A DNA stretch of 64,000 bases from Hydromonas sp. (GTDB lineage: Bacteria; Pseudomonadota; Gammaproteobacteria; Burkholderiales; Burkholderiaceae), in assembly GCA_017495165.1 (NCBI GenBank), contig JAFEII010000002.1, forward strand, positions 124,001-188,000. Direction: 5' to 3'. The notes below the pieces were generated by a model, which made no database searches, was not told the origin of the DNA, and saw nothing but the letters and a program-made list of their open reading frames with translations. The position numbers were made by a program, and so were the translations under genes. Below, one piece after another: positions 16,641-27,100 of this stretch. The number at the start of each line of letters is the position of its first letter. Position 1 is the stretch's first letter.

Positions 16641-19286
16641 TTAAAACTGAACCTTCACCCCAACATCCAAATGCGCGCCTTCTTTGTTGCCCTTAAAGCT
16701 GCGCTGATAACGTGCATCTGCGTGCAGCGAAGTTGTTTTGCTCACCTGGCCAGACACGCCCGCGCCAATTTCTGCATAGGTGCTGTCAAAGCGCTCGTTC
16801 AACGTGGTGCTGCCCGTGCGGTCAGACAATGTCACGTTTTTAGGCTTGATGAAGTCATGGCCAATATTGGCAATCCCGTAATACTGCGCGGCTTGGCCAG
16901 AGATGTTCAGGTCTTTAAACAACCGCACGCCCAAACGACCGCGCAGGCTGTTGGTGTTGTCGTTGCCAATGGTTGAGTACGCATCCGCAAAGTTTTTGTA
17001 ATTGCCGTAGGCGTAGCTTAACTGCGCTTGTGGCTCAACATTCCAGCCGCCAATATTGCCAACGGTTTTGCCAATTTCAGTCGACAAACCTGCTTGCCAG
17101 CCTTTTTGTTTGGATTGGCCGCTGTAACTGTCATTAAATTTGTTGGTGATGTGATTGGCTTGCCCCACCACGTCCACATACATGCCGTTGCTCATGTGCT
17201 GGGTGAAGTAGCCGCCCAAACCCAATGCAGTCGATTTAATCGTGCCTGTGTTTTGTGCCAAGCTCGCCTGCGCACGCGCGCTGTCACGCGCATCAATGTC
17301 GCTGTACGCGTAATTGAGCGTCACGCCTGCGCGGGATGTGTTGTTACTCCAAACATCGCGGCCAAATTGGAAGCCTGTGCTGAATTGATCGTATTCAAAA
17401 CGGTTTTTACCATTATTGGATTGGCCAGCGGTAAAAATTTTGCCCCACGTTTGCGGCGCACCGCTCGTACCACGTTGCTCGCCCATGCGCTGATGCAAAC
17501 TGCTCATTAAATCAAATGTGGCATCGGTGTTGGCGGTTTGCGCCACCACATACGCGGCAACGGCTGGGCGGTACAACGTGGTTGTGCCAGTTGTGCCGCT
17601 AGAATTACCGCCTGAACTGTTGCCGATTTTGCTGGTTAAATACCAATCATTGGCATCGAGCGCGCTGCCCTGCTTAAGGGTGTATTCATACGCACCCGCT
17701 TGAACGGGCGCGGCCATCGTAAAACTATCCGCCGCAGATGTGCCGTCAACCTGCACCACATTAATTCCATTCACGGTTTGCGCGCCCGTGCCGCCTGCGT
17801 TGCGAATCTCAAGGCGCGTGCTGCCATATGTGTTGCCAGTCACGTGTAATTTATCGGTGGTCGAATTGTCGTCACCCAGCTTGGTTTCAAGGCTAATGAC
17901 CGAGCCTGCCGTGCCAACGTAATTAGCGGTGGTGAGGGTTTGACCGAGGTTTTTAAAATACACCGTGCCGGCGTTGTTTAAGGTTTGGGTGATGGTGGAA
18001 TTGCCCGTCATATTCCAACGGCTGCTCGCGTCCAACGTGCTGCGGGTGACATTGCTCATCGCGCCCGTGTAGGTTGAACCGTTGTTAAAATTTAAAGTTG
18101 CGGCGCTGCCATCAGCGGCAACGGTGATGTTGCCAGACAGAGTTGAGGCGTTGGCGTTGAGGGTTAGGTTGGCAGCATTGGGGGTGAAATCTTCTAAAAT
18201 CGCTTCTATTTGCGAATCACTGCCGTTGCTGACATGGATCAAATTTTTTGAGGCAGCTGCTGCGGCTGTGGTGTTATTGAGGGTCAAGTGGCTGGTGCCA
18301 CCATAAGCTGCGACCACATCGCCTTGAGTTGAGGACAGTTGATAATTATTGAGTGTTATTTGATCGTCGGCAGGTTTTACGAAGGCGCCAAGGTCTTGCT
18401 TTATTAGAGCTTCTGATTGGAATAAAACTGCGACAGATTGATCACCTGTTGCTGATATTTTGCCGCCATTGGTAAAGGAAATCTCACCCCCATAAGATGA
18501 GACGAGAGCCGCTGATTGATTGCCTGTCACATTGATGTTTGTCTGACCCGTGGCGGTTATTTTCCCCAACTCAGAACTTGCTATGCCGTAGCCGCTTCCA
18601 CTTATGTTGACGTTGGCCGTGTTCAGGGTCAAAGAGCCTTTTGTTACTGAACCTACGTCGCCACCGTAGACAAAAATCCCCGCAACGTCATTGCCGTTTG
18701 TGATGTCTATTTGGGTGTGTCCTGAAATCTTTACTTGAGTCGCAAAAGTCTCAAACATTGCATTGTATGAGTTGCCGCTATTGGTAATCGTGAGGTTGTT
18801 TAAATCTGCTTTTGAGCGAGGGTCTTGAATGTGCAGGGAGCTACGGTCGTTGCCGTTGGAATTGATGGTTAAATTACCCGTAGAAATTAAGTGGGAGCCG
18901 GTATTGATGTCAATGCCGCCAACACCACGGACGGCTAGCTCAACGTTCGCGTTGTCTATGATAAGCGTGCCTCCAAAAAATGCTGTAATTACATCGTTTG
19001 AAAAGTAACCATTGTTGCCTTCAGGTGTTAATGATGCTGAATATGAAGGTAATGATAAAGTGCAAGTTGTGCCGTTATTAACAGATACAAGGTTTGCGGT
19101 GTCCTTGCAATCCGCCCAAGCCCCGCTCACAGGCGCCATCAACGCTGCAATCGCGCTCAACCCAAACACGCAGCGGCGGATGTTGGTGCGTGCGCTGGCG
19201 GTTTTGCCACGCGCGGGGGTGTTGCTCGATACGGCCACATACGTATTGGTTTGGGTGTTGTAAATAGAGCGGTAAACTTGGTTCAT
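16641..19286 (-). CDS. Autotransporter with extended signal peptide
   Basis: This 881-residue type Va secreted protein starts at 19286 with MNQVYRSIYNTQTNTYVAVS, an extended signal peptide region (ESPR), then a hydrophobic core and cleavage near AWA-DC at about residue 58. The passenger (about 60-600) is rich in Gly, Ser, Asn and Thr, with short repeated strands (INTGSHLISTGNLTINSNG and similar) predicting a beta-helix. The C-terminal 270 residues form the beta-barrel, from about TWGKIFTAG to the terminal aromatic residue in KVQF. AAGGACA precedes the start. No protease or known adhesin motif was recognised. The likely role is adhesion or aggregation, inferred from architecture only. It is a single-gene unit. 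Confidence 0.9.
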   Translation of the reverse strand: MNQVYRSIYNTQTNTYVAVSSNTPARGKTASARTNIRRCVFGLSAIAALMAPVSGAWADCKDTANLVSVNNGTTCTLSLPSYSASLTPEGNNGYFSNDVITAFFGGTLIIDNANVELAVRGVGGIDINTGSHLISTGNLTINSNGNDRSSLHIQDPRSKADLNNLTITNSGNSYNAMFETFATQVKISGHTQIDITNGNDVAGIFVYGGDVGSVTKGSLTLNTANVNISGSGYGIASSELGKITATGQTNINVTGNQSAALVSSYGGEISFTNGGKISATGDQSVAVLFQSEALIKQDLGAFVKPADDQITLNNYQLSSTQGDVVAAYGGTSHLTLNNTTAAAAASKNLIHVSNGSDSQIEAILEDFTPNAANLTLNANASTLSGNITVAADGSAATLNFNNGSTYTGAMSNVTRSTLDASSRWNMTGNSTITQTLNNAGTVYFKNLGQTLTTANYVGTAGSVISLETKLGDDNSTTDKLHVTGNTYGSTRLEIRNAGGTGAQTVNGINVVQVDGTSAADSFTMAAPVQAGAYEYTLKQGSALDANDWYLTSKIGNSSGGNSSGTTGTTTLYRPAVAAYVVAQTANTDATFDLMSSLHQRMGEQRGTSGAPQTWGKIFTAGQSNNGKNRFEYDQFSTGFQFGRDVWSNNTSRAGVTLNYAYSDIDARDSARAQASLAQNTGTIKSTALGLGGYFTQHMSNGMYVDVVGQANHITNKFNDSYSGQSKQKGWQAGLSTEIGKTVGNIGGWNVEPQAQLSYAYGNYKNFADAYSTIGNDNTNSLRGRLGVRLFKDLNISGQAAQYYGIANIGHDFIKPKNVTLSDRTGSTTLNERFDSTYAEIGAGVSGQVSKTTSLHADARYQRSFKGNKEGAHLDVGVKVQF

Positions 19287-19490
19287 GCGGGTGTCCTTGT
19301 TATTGTGAGTGTGGGTGAAACGTGCGATTGTAGCAATTTTTGGCCTTAATTTATACGCATTTTCAGTCACATAAATACAATTTTTGTTAAATGGTGGTTC
19401 TGCTGGGGTTGAACGTTGGATTTAAGGGCGATGTGTTTTGAGCGGGTATTTATCATGTTGGCTTGGTAAAACTGCGCGTTTTCGGCAGCA

Positions 19491-20144
19491 TTATTCGTCT
19501 TCCAGCCCTTTAATAATCTGGCGCACAATATCAAAACCAAAGCCTCGGCTTGCCATGAAGCGCGCTTGTTTGGCGCGCTCTTTCATGTCTTGCGGGGCTT
19601 GGCCAAATTTGTTGCGCCAAATCAGGGTGGCGCGTTCGAGTTCGGTGGCTTTGAGTTCGTTTAATTCGCGCTGCACCAACTCGTCGCTCAAGCCGCGTTG
19701 TTTAAATTCCTGTTTGAGGCGCGCCACGCCAAACCGTGCGCCTTTGACCTTGGTGATTTGTTCGGCGTAGCGCGTGTCAGATTGCCAGTTGGCGCGTGCC
19801 AATTCGGCCAATACCTGCTCGATGAGCGCGGCGTGTGCGTCGTTTGATGGGTAAGCCTCAAACGCGCTGGTGAGTTTGTGAAACAACTCGTCGCGGCTGT
19901 ATTCGCGGCGCGACAAGTAGCCCACGGCGCGGGCGTTGATTTTGAGCGCGAGTTCGCGCTCGGTCAGTGGCTTGAGCGTGACGGTTTTGGCGGCAAATGG
20001 TTTGCGGGTGCGGTATGAGTCTTCAAACTCGGCGTTGGCGTCATCTGCCTGAATGCGCTTGGCGGGCGCGCTGGTTGCGGGGCTGGGCGCTTCAAACTGC
20101 TCAAAATCATCGTGTTCAAAAGGGCTGGGCGGGCGTTGGGTCAT
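19491..20144 (-). CDS. recX: Regulatory protein RecX
   Basis: RecX limits RecA filament growth and co-protease activity. The protein has 217 residues from the ATG at 20144, or 239 from an in-frame ATG at 20210, and neither has a clear ribosome-binding site. An acidic, proline-rich lead of about 70 residues precedes three-helix RecX repeats, with ALKINARAVGYLSRREYSRDEL marking the first and RFGVARLKQEFKQRGL the second. The lead makes it longer than the typical 150-170 residues. It lies about 250 bp downstream of recA in the same direction, beyond a terminator, so expression needs read-through or its own promoter. Confidence 0.88.
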   Translation of the reverse strand: MTQRPPSPFEHDDFEQFEAPSPATSAPAKRIQADDANAEFEDSYRTRKPFAAKTVTLKPLTERELALKINARAVGYLSRREYSRDELFHKLTSAFEAYPSNDAHAALIEQVLAELARANWQSDTRYAEQITKVKGARFGVARLKQEFKQRGLSDELVQRELNELKATELERATLIWRNKFGQAPQDMKERAKQARFMASRGFGFDIVRQIIKGLEDE

Positions 20145-20246
20145 GGCGGCGTAAGTGATTGTTTTAGCGGTTGTGTATGGGCGTATTTTAATGAAAACAT
20201 CGGTTGTCAATGGGGCGCATTGAATGTGGATTACTCAGTGTATGAG

Positions 20247-20267
20247 ATTGCGGGTCGAGCCCGCAAT
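20247..20267. repeat. Short palindrome between recA and recX
   Basis: A perfect 8-bp inverted repeat, ATTGCGGG with CCCGCAAT around TCGAG, resembles widespread intergenic palindromes. There is no T-run. Confidence 0.5.
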
Positions 20268-20345
20268 GACCGTGTCATTTGAATGCGTCATTCTGCTGTG
20301 GTTACGCTGCGCAGACGCTCGGTAATGAACGGTCAGGTTTATAAG

Positions 20346-20371
20346 AAAAAGCCCCGCGCAATGCAGGGCTT
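20346..20371 (-). terminator. Terminator after recA
   Basis: On the minus strand, AAGCCC pairs with GGGCTT through an imperfect GC-rich stem and runs into TTTTTC. Confidence 0.75.
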
Positions 20372-20390
20372 GGGTTTGATGCTTGAAGCT

Positions 20391-21542
20391 TTAAACCGCA
20401 TCGTCTTCAACTGGCGCATCGGCCGCGCTTGGCGCAGTCTTTGCTGGCTTGGCTGATTTCTCTTTGTCTGCGGTATCCGTTGGGGCAAGGGTGCGTTTGA
20501 TGGCACGTGACTTAACGCCCAGTTTGTCGCGCACCAAGTTTTCAATCTCAACCGACACATCAGGGTTTTGGCGCAAATACTCGCGTGCGTTGTCGCGGCC
20601 TTGGCCAATGCGGTCTGCGCCGTAGCTGTACCAAGCGCCTGCTTTGTCGATGATGTTGTGCGCCACCGCCATGTCAACCACTTCGCCTTCGCGCGAAATG
20701 CCTTCGCCGTACAAAATATCAAAAATCGCTTCTTTAAATGGCGGCGCGACTTTGTTTTTGACGATTTTGACGCGGGTCTCGTTGCCCAAAATTTCATCGC
20801 CTTTTTTGATGCCGCCAATGCGGCGAATGTCTAAACGCACCGATGCGTAAAACTTGAGCGCATTGCCGCCCGTGGTGGTTTCGGGTGAGCCAAACATCAC
20901 GCCAATTTTCATGCGGATTTGGTTAATGAAAATCACGGTGCAATTGCTGCGGCTGATGGATGAGGTGAGTTTGCGCAAGGCTTGGCTCATCAAGCGGGCT
21001 TGCAAACCCGGCAATGACGCACCCATGTCGCCCTCGATTTCTGCTTTGGGTACCAAGGCGGCAACCGAGTCAATGACAACCAAATCCACCGAGCCTGAGC
21101 GCACGAGCGCATCGACGATTTCCAATGCTTGTTCGCCTGTGTCAGGTTGAGAAATCAACATTTCGGATAAATTCACGCCCAGTTTTTGGGCATAACTCAC
21201 ATCCAATGCGTGTTCTGCGTCAATAAACGCACACGTGCCGCCGACTTTTTGCATTTCAGCCACCACGTGCAAGGTCAACGTGGTTTTACCCGATGATTCA
21301 GGGCCATAAATCTCAATCACGCGGCCGCGCGGCAAACCGCCCACGCCCAACGCCACGTCCAAGCCCAATGAGCCGGTTGAAATCACATCAATATCAGGCT
21401 GCTCGTTGTTGTCGCCCAACAGCATGATAGAGCCTTTGCCAAATTGCTTTTCAATTTGAGCCAGCGCTGCGGCGAGCGCTTTTGCCTTGTCGTCTGCGTT
21501 GCCCGATTGGGTGACAGGTGGTTTGGTATCGCCTTTGGCCAT
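20391..21542 (-). CDS. recA: Recombinase RecA
   Basis: This 383-residue ATP-dependent strand-exchange protein acts in homologous recombination and the SOS response. Walker [10 protein letters not shown] is at residues 80-88, followed by [19 protein letters not shown] and the DNA-binding loop region around [53 protein letters not shown] is textbook RecA over successive segments. It is longer than the usual 345-355 residues because of a C-terminal tail of about 35 residues rich in Lys, Ala, Pro and Asp. The start at 21542 has GAGGAT close upstream. No CTGT-N8-ACAG LexA site was seen in the 113-bp upstream gap. recX follows. Confidence 0.98.
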   Translation of the reverse strand: MAKGDTKPPVTQSGNADDKAKALAAALAQIEKQFGKGSIMLLGDNNEQPDIDVISTGSLGLDVALGVGGLPRGRVIEIYGPESSGKTTLTLHVVAEMQKVGGTCAFIDAEHALDVSYAQKLGVNLSEMLISQPDTGEQALEIVDALVRSGSVDLVVIDSVAALVPKAEIEGDMGASLPGLQARLMSQALRKLTSSISRSNCTVIFINQIRMKIGVMFGSPETTTGGNALKFYASVRLDIRRIGGIKKGDEILGNETRVKIVKNKVAPPFKEAIFDILYGEGISREGEVVDMAVAHNIIDKAGAWYSYGADRIGQGRDNAREYLRQNPDVSVEIENLVRDKLGVKSRAIKRTLAPTDTADKEKSAKPAKTAPSAADAPVEDDAV

Positions 21543-21601
21543 GATAATCCTCTAGGTTGGTTGTGTGGTGTTGGGTGAATGCTGGGTAAAAATAATCCGC
21601 A

Positions 21602-21610
21602 ATCTTAGCA
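21602..21610 (-). promoter_or_regulatory. Possible extended -10 promoter for recA
   Basis: The minus strand reads TGCTAAGAT, an extended -10 box (TGn-TAAGAT), 60 bp before the recA start. No good -35 is at the standard distance. Confidence 0.4.
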
Positions 21611-21655
21611 TAAAGCGCTATAAATGAACGCTTCGCTTTGGGATAAAAAACGTGT

Positions 21656-22663
21656 TTAACTGTGTTGATGATAACGGGTCACGCGGTCAACTTCCTCGTT
21701 TGAACCCATAAACACCGCCACGCGCTGATGCAAGGTCTCGGGCAAAATGTCCAAAATACGGATGTTGCCGTTGGTGGCGCTGCCACCTGCTTGCTCAACC
21801 AACATTGCCATTGGATTGGCTTCGTACATCAAGCGCAGCTTGCCTGCACGGTCAGGCGTGCGGGCGTCAGCGGGGTACAAAAACACGCCGCCACGGGTCA
21901 AAATCCGATGCACGTCGGCCACCATGGACGCAACCCAGCGCATGTTGTAATTTTTCTTGCGTGGGCCAGCTTCACCCGCCAGCAACTCGCTAAAATACGT
22001 TTGCATGGGCGGCGCCCAATGACGCTGATTCGATGCGTTAATCGAGTACTCAGCGGTGCTGCTTGGAATGCGCATGTGCTCTTGGGTCAATACCCATGAA
22101 CCCAGCTCCGCGTCCAGTGTGAAACAATGCGTGCCAAAACCTGTGGTCAATACCAATAACGTTTGTGGGCCATAAATCGCATAACCTGCCGCCACTTGCT
22201 CTGTGCCTTTTTGTAAAAAATCCGCCTCAGTCACCGCGCCAGAGGTTTGCTCAGGTTTCTTGAGCACAGAAAAAATCGTGCCAACCGTCACATTGATGTC
22301 AATGTTGGACGAGCCGTCCAGCGGGTCGTACACCAACAAATACTCGCCTTTGGGAAAGCGATTGGGGATTTCGTACATGTGTTCCATTTCCTCAGACGCC
22401 ATGCCCGCCAAATGGCCGCCCCATTCATTGGCCTCTAACAAAATCTCATTGCTCAAAATATCCAGTTTTTTTTGTGCTTCGCCTTGGATGTTGTCCGTGC
22501 CCGCATTGCCCAAAATATCGCCCAAAACACCGCGCGAAACCGCGTGGCTGATGTGTTTGCATGCCCGCGCCACCACTTCAATCAGCAGGCGCAAATCGGC
22601 GGGAATGTTGTTGTGCTCACGTTGTTGTTCAATCAAATAGCGAGACAGGGTTTTGCGTTTCAT
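21656..22663 (-). CDS. fbp: Fructose-1,6-bisphosphatase class I
   Basis: This 335-residue gluconeogenic enzyme hydrolyses fructose-1,6-bisphosphate to fructose-6-phosphate in the cytoplasm. [20 protein letters not shown] carries the metal-binding and catalytic residues, preceded by [27 protein letters not shown] matches the C-terminal substrate-binding segment. The ATG at 22663 ([10 protein letters not shown]) is preferred over an in-frame upstream codon at 22714, since family homology starts there and AAAGG lies 6 nt upstream. It is in the same direction as recA but 113 bp separate it from the recA start, so independent promoters are likely. Confidence 0.96.
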   Translation of the reverse strand: MKRKTLSRYLIEQQREHNNIPADLRLLIEVVARACKHISHAVSRGVLGDILGNAGTDNIQGEAQKKLDILSNEILLEANEWGGHLAGMASEEMEHMYEIPNRFPKGEYLLVYDPLDGSSNIDINVTVGTIFSVLKKPEQTSGAVTEADFLQKGTEQVAAGYAIYGPQTLLVLTTGFGTHCFTLDAELGSWVLTQEHMRIPSSTAEYSINASNQRHWAPPMQTYFSELLAGEAGPRKKNYNMRWVASMVADVHRILTRGGVFLYPADARTPDRAGKLRLMYEANPMAMLVEQAGGSATNGNIRILDILPETLHQRVAVFMGSNEEVDRVTRYHQHS

Positions 22664-22894
22664 AGCAGCCTTTGGGTAAAAAGAAGATGGCGCATTGTAC
22701 TGGAAAGTGTTCATCCCAATGATTCAAAAATGTTTTGTGCAATCAGTTAAAAAAATGAGCCGACTCAATTTTTAAGTCTGACAAGTTGTCGAATCGCAAT
22801 AAAGTAGGTTTTTACTTTGTTGTGAAGGTCCTGCGTATAATATCGGCTGGCCGCAAGGCTTTAACTATCCACGCAATCACATACGAGGCATGCC

Positions 22895-23839
22895 ATGAAT
22901 ACGATACTCAATATTTCCACCTACCAATTTGTCACGCTCAACAATATCGCCCAAATGCGCGAAGAGCTGCGCGCTGTCGCGCATGAGCTGCAAATCAAAG
23001 GCAGTATTTTATTGGCGGCAGAAGGCATTAACATGACAATTGCGGGGTTGCCCGAAGCCGTGCGCGGCTTTATGGCGCATTTGCACAGTCGCCCTGAGTT
23101 TGCCAATTTACCCGCCAAAGAAAGCTGGACGGATTACGTGCCGTTTAAAAAAATGCACTTAAAGCTCAAAAAAGAAATCATCACCATGAAAATGCCCATG
23201 ATTGTGCCGCAAGCCTACCGCGCCGCCGCAGTCAGCCCCGCCGATTTAAACCGCTGGCTGGATCAAGGCCATGATGACAACGGGCGCGAAGTTGTGATGA
23301 TGGACACGCGCAATCAATTTGAAGTCGATTTTGGCACGTTTGCCAACGTCGAACATTACGGCATCAAGACATTTTCGCAATTCCCCGAACAAATCGCGCA
23401 GCACAAAGACGCCTTGATGGACAAAACCATTGTGACCTTTTGCACAGGCGGGATTCGTTGCGAAAAAGCCGCGCTGCACATGGACCAAATTGGCCTAGAA
23501 CACACGTACCAACTAGAAGGCGGGATTCTAAAATACTTTGAAGAAACCGACGCCAAATATTGGAATGGCGAATGCTTTGTATTTGACGACCGCATTGCCA
23601 TCGATAAAAACTTGGCAGAAACGGCGCAAGTCGTGTGTCAAATGTGCAAAACCGTGCTCACCCGCGCAGACAAACTCAGCCCGCAGTACAAAGACCGCGT
23701 GTGCTGCCCGCATTGTTACGTGGAAAATTACGCCACACCGCGCCGCGCCCATTTGACCGAAAAGCTCGCACAAAAAGGCCGCACGCTGCCAAAAAACGCG
23801 CAAATGCGCCAAGAAGTATTGAGCGATGCGCATGCGTGA
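22895..23839 (+). CDS. trhO: tRNA uridine(34) hydroxylase, rhodanese-like
   Basis: This 314-residue protein is of the YceA/TrhO family, which hydroxylates uridine 34 of certain tRNAs on the way to 5-methoxyuridine or 5-oxyacetyluridine, using oxygen. An N-terminal ferredoxin-like domain with GSILLAAEGINMTIAG precedes a rhodanese domain whose active loop is Cys183-TGGIR-Cys189. The C-terminal part holds CQMC...CCPHC, a probable zinc site seen in many family members. GAGG lies 6 nt before the ATG. The gene diverges from fbp and ends in a good terminator. Confidence 0.94.
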   Translation: MNTILNISTYQFVTLNNIAQMREELRAVAHELQIKGSILLAAEGINMTIAGLPEAVRGFMAHLHSRPEFANLPAKESWTDYVPFKKMHLKLKKEIITMKMPMIVPQAYRAAAVSPADLNRWLDQGHDDNGREVVMMDTRNQFEVDFGTFANVEHYGIKTFSQFPEQIAQHKDALMDKTIVTFCTGGIRCEKAALHMDQIGLEHTYQLEGGILKYFEETDAKYWNGECFVFDDRIAIDKNLAETAQVVCQMCKTVLTRADKLSPQYKDRVCCPHCYVENYATPRRAHLTEKLAQKGRTLPKNAQMRQEVLSDAHA

Positions 23840-23858
23840 GCTTTGGCAGCGGATTCGT

Positions 23859-23892
23859 ACGTTTGCACCCAAATGGGTGCAAACGTTGTTTT
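23859..23892 (+). terminator. Terminator after trhO
   Basis: A perfect 12-bp stem, ACGTTTGCACCC (23859-23870) with GGGTGCAAACGT (23875-23886), has an AAAT loop and is followed by TGTTTT. Confidence 0.8.
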
Positions 23893-23918
23893 GAGGCGGC
23901 AAGGCGCGAAAATGCTGC

Positions 23919-23946
23919 GTAGGGCGGGCATGAGTGCCCGCCCTAC
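23919..23946. repeat. GTAGGG palindrome (REP-like)
   Basis: A perfect 12-bp inverted repeat, GTAGGGCGGGCA with TGCCCGCCCTAC, has loop TGAG. It is nearly identical in its arms to the copy at 8443. Confidence 0.85.
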
Positions 23947-24056
23947 ATGTTTTTTTATTCCATGCGGATGATTTTTTCAATGTTCATCGTTTTAAAAACG
24001 CCGTTTTCCAATTGTAAATAAACATGTTTTTTTTCAATCAGACCGCCGTGCGATAG

Positions 24057-24062
24057 TATAAT
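24057..24062 (+). promoter_or_regulatory. Possible -10 box for smc
   Basis: A perfect TATAAT lies 74 bp before the smc GTG start. Only a weak -35 (TTCAAT at 24033, 18-nt spacer) is present. Confidence 0.45.
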
Positions 24063-24135
24063 GGCGGCCTTGTGTTTTACAAAAGGCGCTTTGGGCGCTG
24101 GATGTTGGATGTTGGAATCAATATTGAGGTTTTGA

Positions 24136-27100
24136 GTGCGTCTCGTTCAAATTAAATTGGCTGGTTTTAAATCATTTGTTGACCCCGTGAGCTTTCACGT
24201 GCCCGGTCAACTGGTCGGCGTGGTCGGTCCAAATGGTTGCGGCAAGTCAAATATTATGGATGCAACGCGCTGGGTGTTGGGCGAGTCTCGCGCCTCCGAA
24301 TTGCGCGGCGAATCCATGCATGACGTGATTTTTAACGGTTCGATTCACCGCAAACCATCGGCGCGTGCATCGGTCGAATTGGTGTTTGAAAACAACGAAG
24401 GTCGCGCAGGCGGTCAATGGAGTCAATACGCCGAAATCGCCGTGCGCCGTGTTTTGAGCCGCGACGGCGGTTCGAGCTACTTCATCAACAACCAATCGGT
24501 GCGCCGCAAAGACGTGCAAGACATTTTTATGGGCACGGGTTTGGGGCCGCGCGCGTATGCGATTATTGGTCAAGGCATGATTTCGCGGATTATTGAGGCC
24601 AAGCCCGAAGAGCTGCGCGTGTTTTTAGAAGAAGCCGCTGGCGTATCCAAATACAAAGAACGGCGCCGCGAAACCGAAAACCGCTTAAACGACACACGCG
24701 ACAACCTCACCCGCCTCGAAGACATTCAGCGCGAACTCGATACCCAAGTAGAGCGCCTGCAAGCCCAAGCAATTGTGGCGCAGGAGTACCGCGATTTGCA
24801 AAATTCTGCCCAAGACAAACTGCATTTTTTGTGGTTGCTGCGGTTAGATGAAGCCTTGGCCGAGCAACAAAAAATCACCCACAAAATCAGCTTGGCGCAA
24901 AACGACTTAGAAGCGCAAATCGCCCAATTGCGCAGCGCCGAGGCCGATATTGAGCACAAACGTGCCCTGCATTATGAGCTGAGCGACGCGGTGCATGCCG
25001 CGCAAGCCGCGCTGTATGAAGCCAGCGGTGAAGTGAGTCGGTTTGAGGCAGAAATCAAATACATATTAGAAGGGCGCTCACGCGTGCAAGCGCAAATTGA
25101 GCAGACCAAAGCCCAGCTCTCGCAATGGCGCGAACGCACCGAGCAGCTCGAATCTGACGCGGCTGAGATGTTGTCGGAAAAAGACATGGCCGTTGAGACG
25201 CATGCCGCGCTACAAGAGCAGCTCGACATGGCATCAGAGGATTTGCCTGAGCTAGAAGCGCGTCACCGTGACGCGCTGGCCAATATGCAAAGCCGCCGCG
25301 AGCAATACATTCAAATTGAACAAAAAGTCGCGCACGCAGCGGACGAGCAGCGCAATGCGGACCGACAGCTCAACGCGCTGGCGCAGCGGCGCGAGCGTTT
25401 GGCGCTCGAAAAGCAAGGCGCGGGCTTGGCGGACGAGCGCGAGCTCACGCAGTTGTCGCACCAGTTAAGCGACGAGGAGTCGCGCGCTGAAGCGGCGCAG
25501 GCCGCGCTATTTGATGTGGACGAAGCATTGCCCGCCGCGCAAGCGCGGCTTGATTTGGCGCGTGAATCGGCGCTGGCCGAGCAAACGCGGATTGCGCAAC
25601 TCAATGCGCGGTTTGATGCCTTGACCCAGTTGCAAGAAAAAGTGCAAAACCAAGGCGATATGGCGCCATGGTTGGACAAACACCAATTGGCCAGTCGGCA
25701 GCGTTTGTGGCAAAAAATCCAAATTGAAACAGGCTGGGCGAGTGCGCTAGAAGCCGTACTGGCCGAGCGCATGGGCGGGCTAGAGATGAGTCGGATTGAT
25801 TGGATTAAAAATTATTTTAACGACTTGCCGCCATCGCGCCAGAGCTTTTATGCCGCACCGCAAGACAGCACGCCATTTGTTGCGGCGGCGGGTTTGTCGC
25901 CATTGTTTGATTTGATTCAAACCACAGACGCTACCTTGCAAAAAACCTTGCCGGTCTGGTTGCGCGACGTGTACGCGGCCAATTCGCTAGAAGCCGCGTT
26001 TGCGCTGCGCGATCAGCTGCCCGAACACGGCGTATTGGTGACGCCGCAAGGCCACCAGTTGAGCCGTTACACCATGCGGTTTTATGTGGCCGATTCAGAG
26101 CAAGCGGGCATGCTCGAGCGGGCGCAAGAAATTGAAAACATTCAAACCCAGTTGCGGGCGCAAGACATGTTGGCGGACGAAGCAGAGGATGAATTGCGCC
26201 GCTTGCAACAACAAGTTCAAACCCACACGCAGCAGCAAACCAGTGCGCGCAGCACGCTGCAAAGCACAACAGCGCGTTTGCATGCGTTGCAAATGCAGGT
26301 GCAAAAACTGCGTTTGGCAAGCGAACAAGCGATGGCGCGGCATGGTCAAATTGATGAAGAATTGGCTGAAATAGCCATGCTCGAAGAAGAATTGTTGGCG
26401 CAAAAAATGGACGCGCAAGCCCTGTTTGACGAAGGCGATGCCAATTTGATGCTTGAGCAAGCGCAAGCCGAACAGGCAAAACAAGCGTATGAGTTGCTCG
26501 ACGAGCAACTGCGCACGCAGCGCAGCGCTCTGCGCGACATCGAAAACCAAGTGCGCGACGCACAGCACCGCGTGCAGACCTTAACCCAGCGCATTGCGGA
26601 CGTGGAATACAATCAGCAATCAAGCGACCAGCAGCTGGAATTTTTAAATACCACCTTAGAAGAGCAAATGATTGAGTTAGAAGAATTTGCGCAAGTTGAC
26701 AGCAATGAAGGCCTGCAAGAAGCGCTTGCGTTGCGGGTTGAGCGTGAAGCGGTGTTGACCCAAACCCGCACACGCGCTGATGAATTGACCTTTGAGTTGC
26801 GTGAGGCCGATGAAACCCGCATGCGGCTTGAGCGCAGCTTAGAACCGCAGCGCGAAGCGATTGTACAATTGCAATTGGCCGAACAAGCGGCGCGTTTGAA
26901 TCAAGAACAATTTGCACAGCAACTCGAAGCGGCGCAAGTCGATGTGGAACAATTGCGGGTAAAACTGGCCGACGCCATGAAAGACGGCACAAAAGCATCG
27001 GCGCTCCAAGGTGACATCACGCGCCTTAACAATCAAATCAATGCGCTGGGTTCGGTCAATTTGGCCGCATTAGATGAGCTCGATGTTGCCACCGAGCGCC

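Noticed and set aside
21543-21655. LexA box before recA
   Set aside because: No CTGT-N8-ACAG or close variant found on either strand.
25931-26998. Long minus-strand open frame (355 codons) inside smc
   Set aside because: Antisense to the conserved Smc coiled coil. Composition reflects the opposite frame of Gln/Ala-rich codons.
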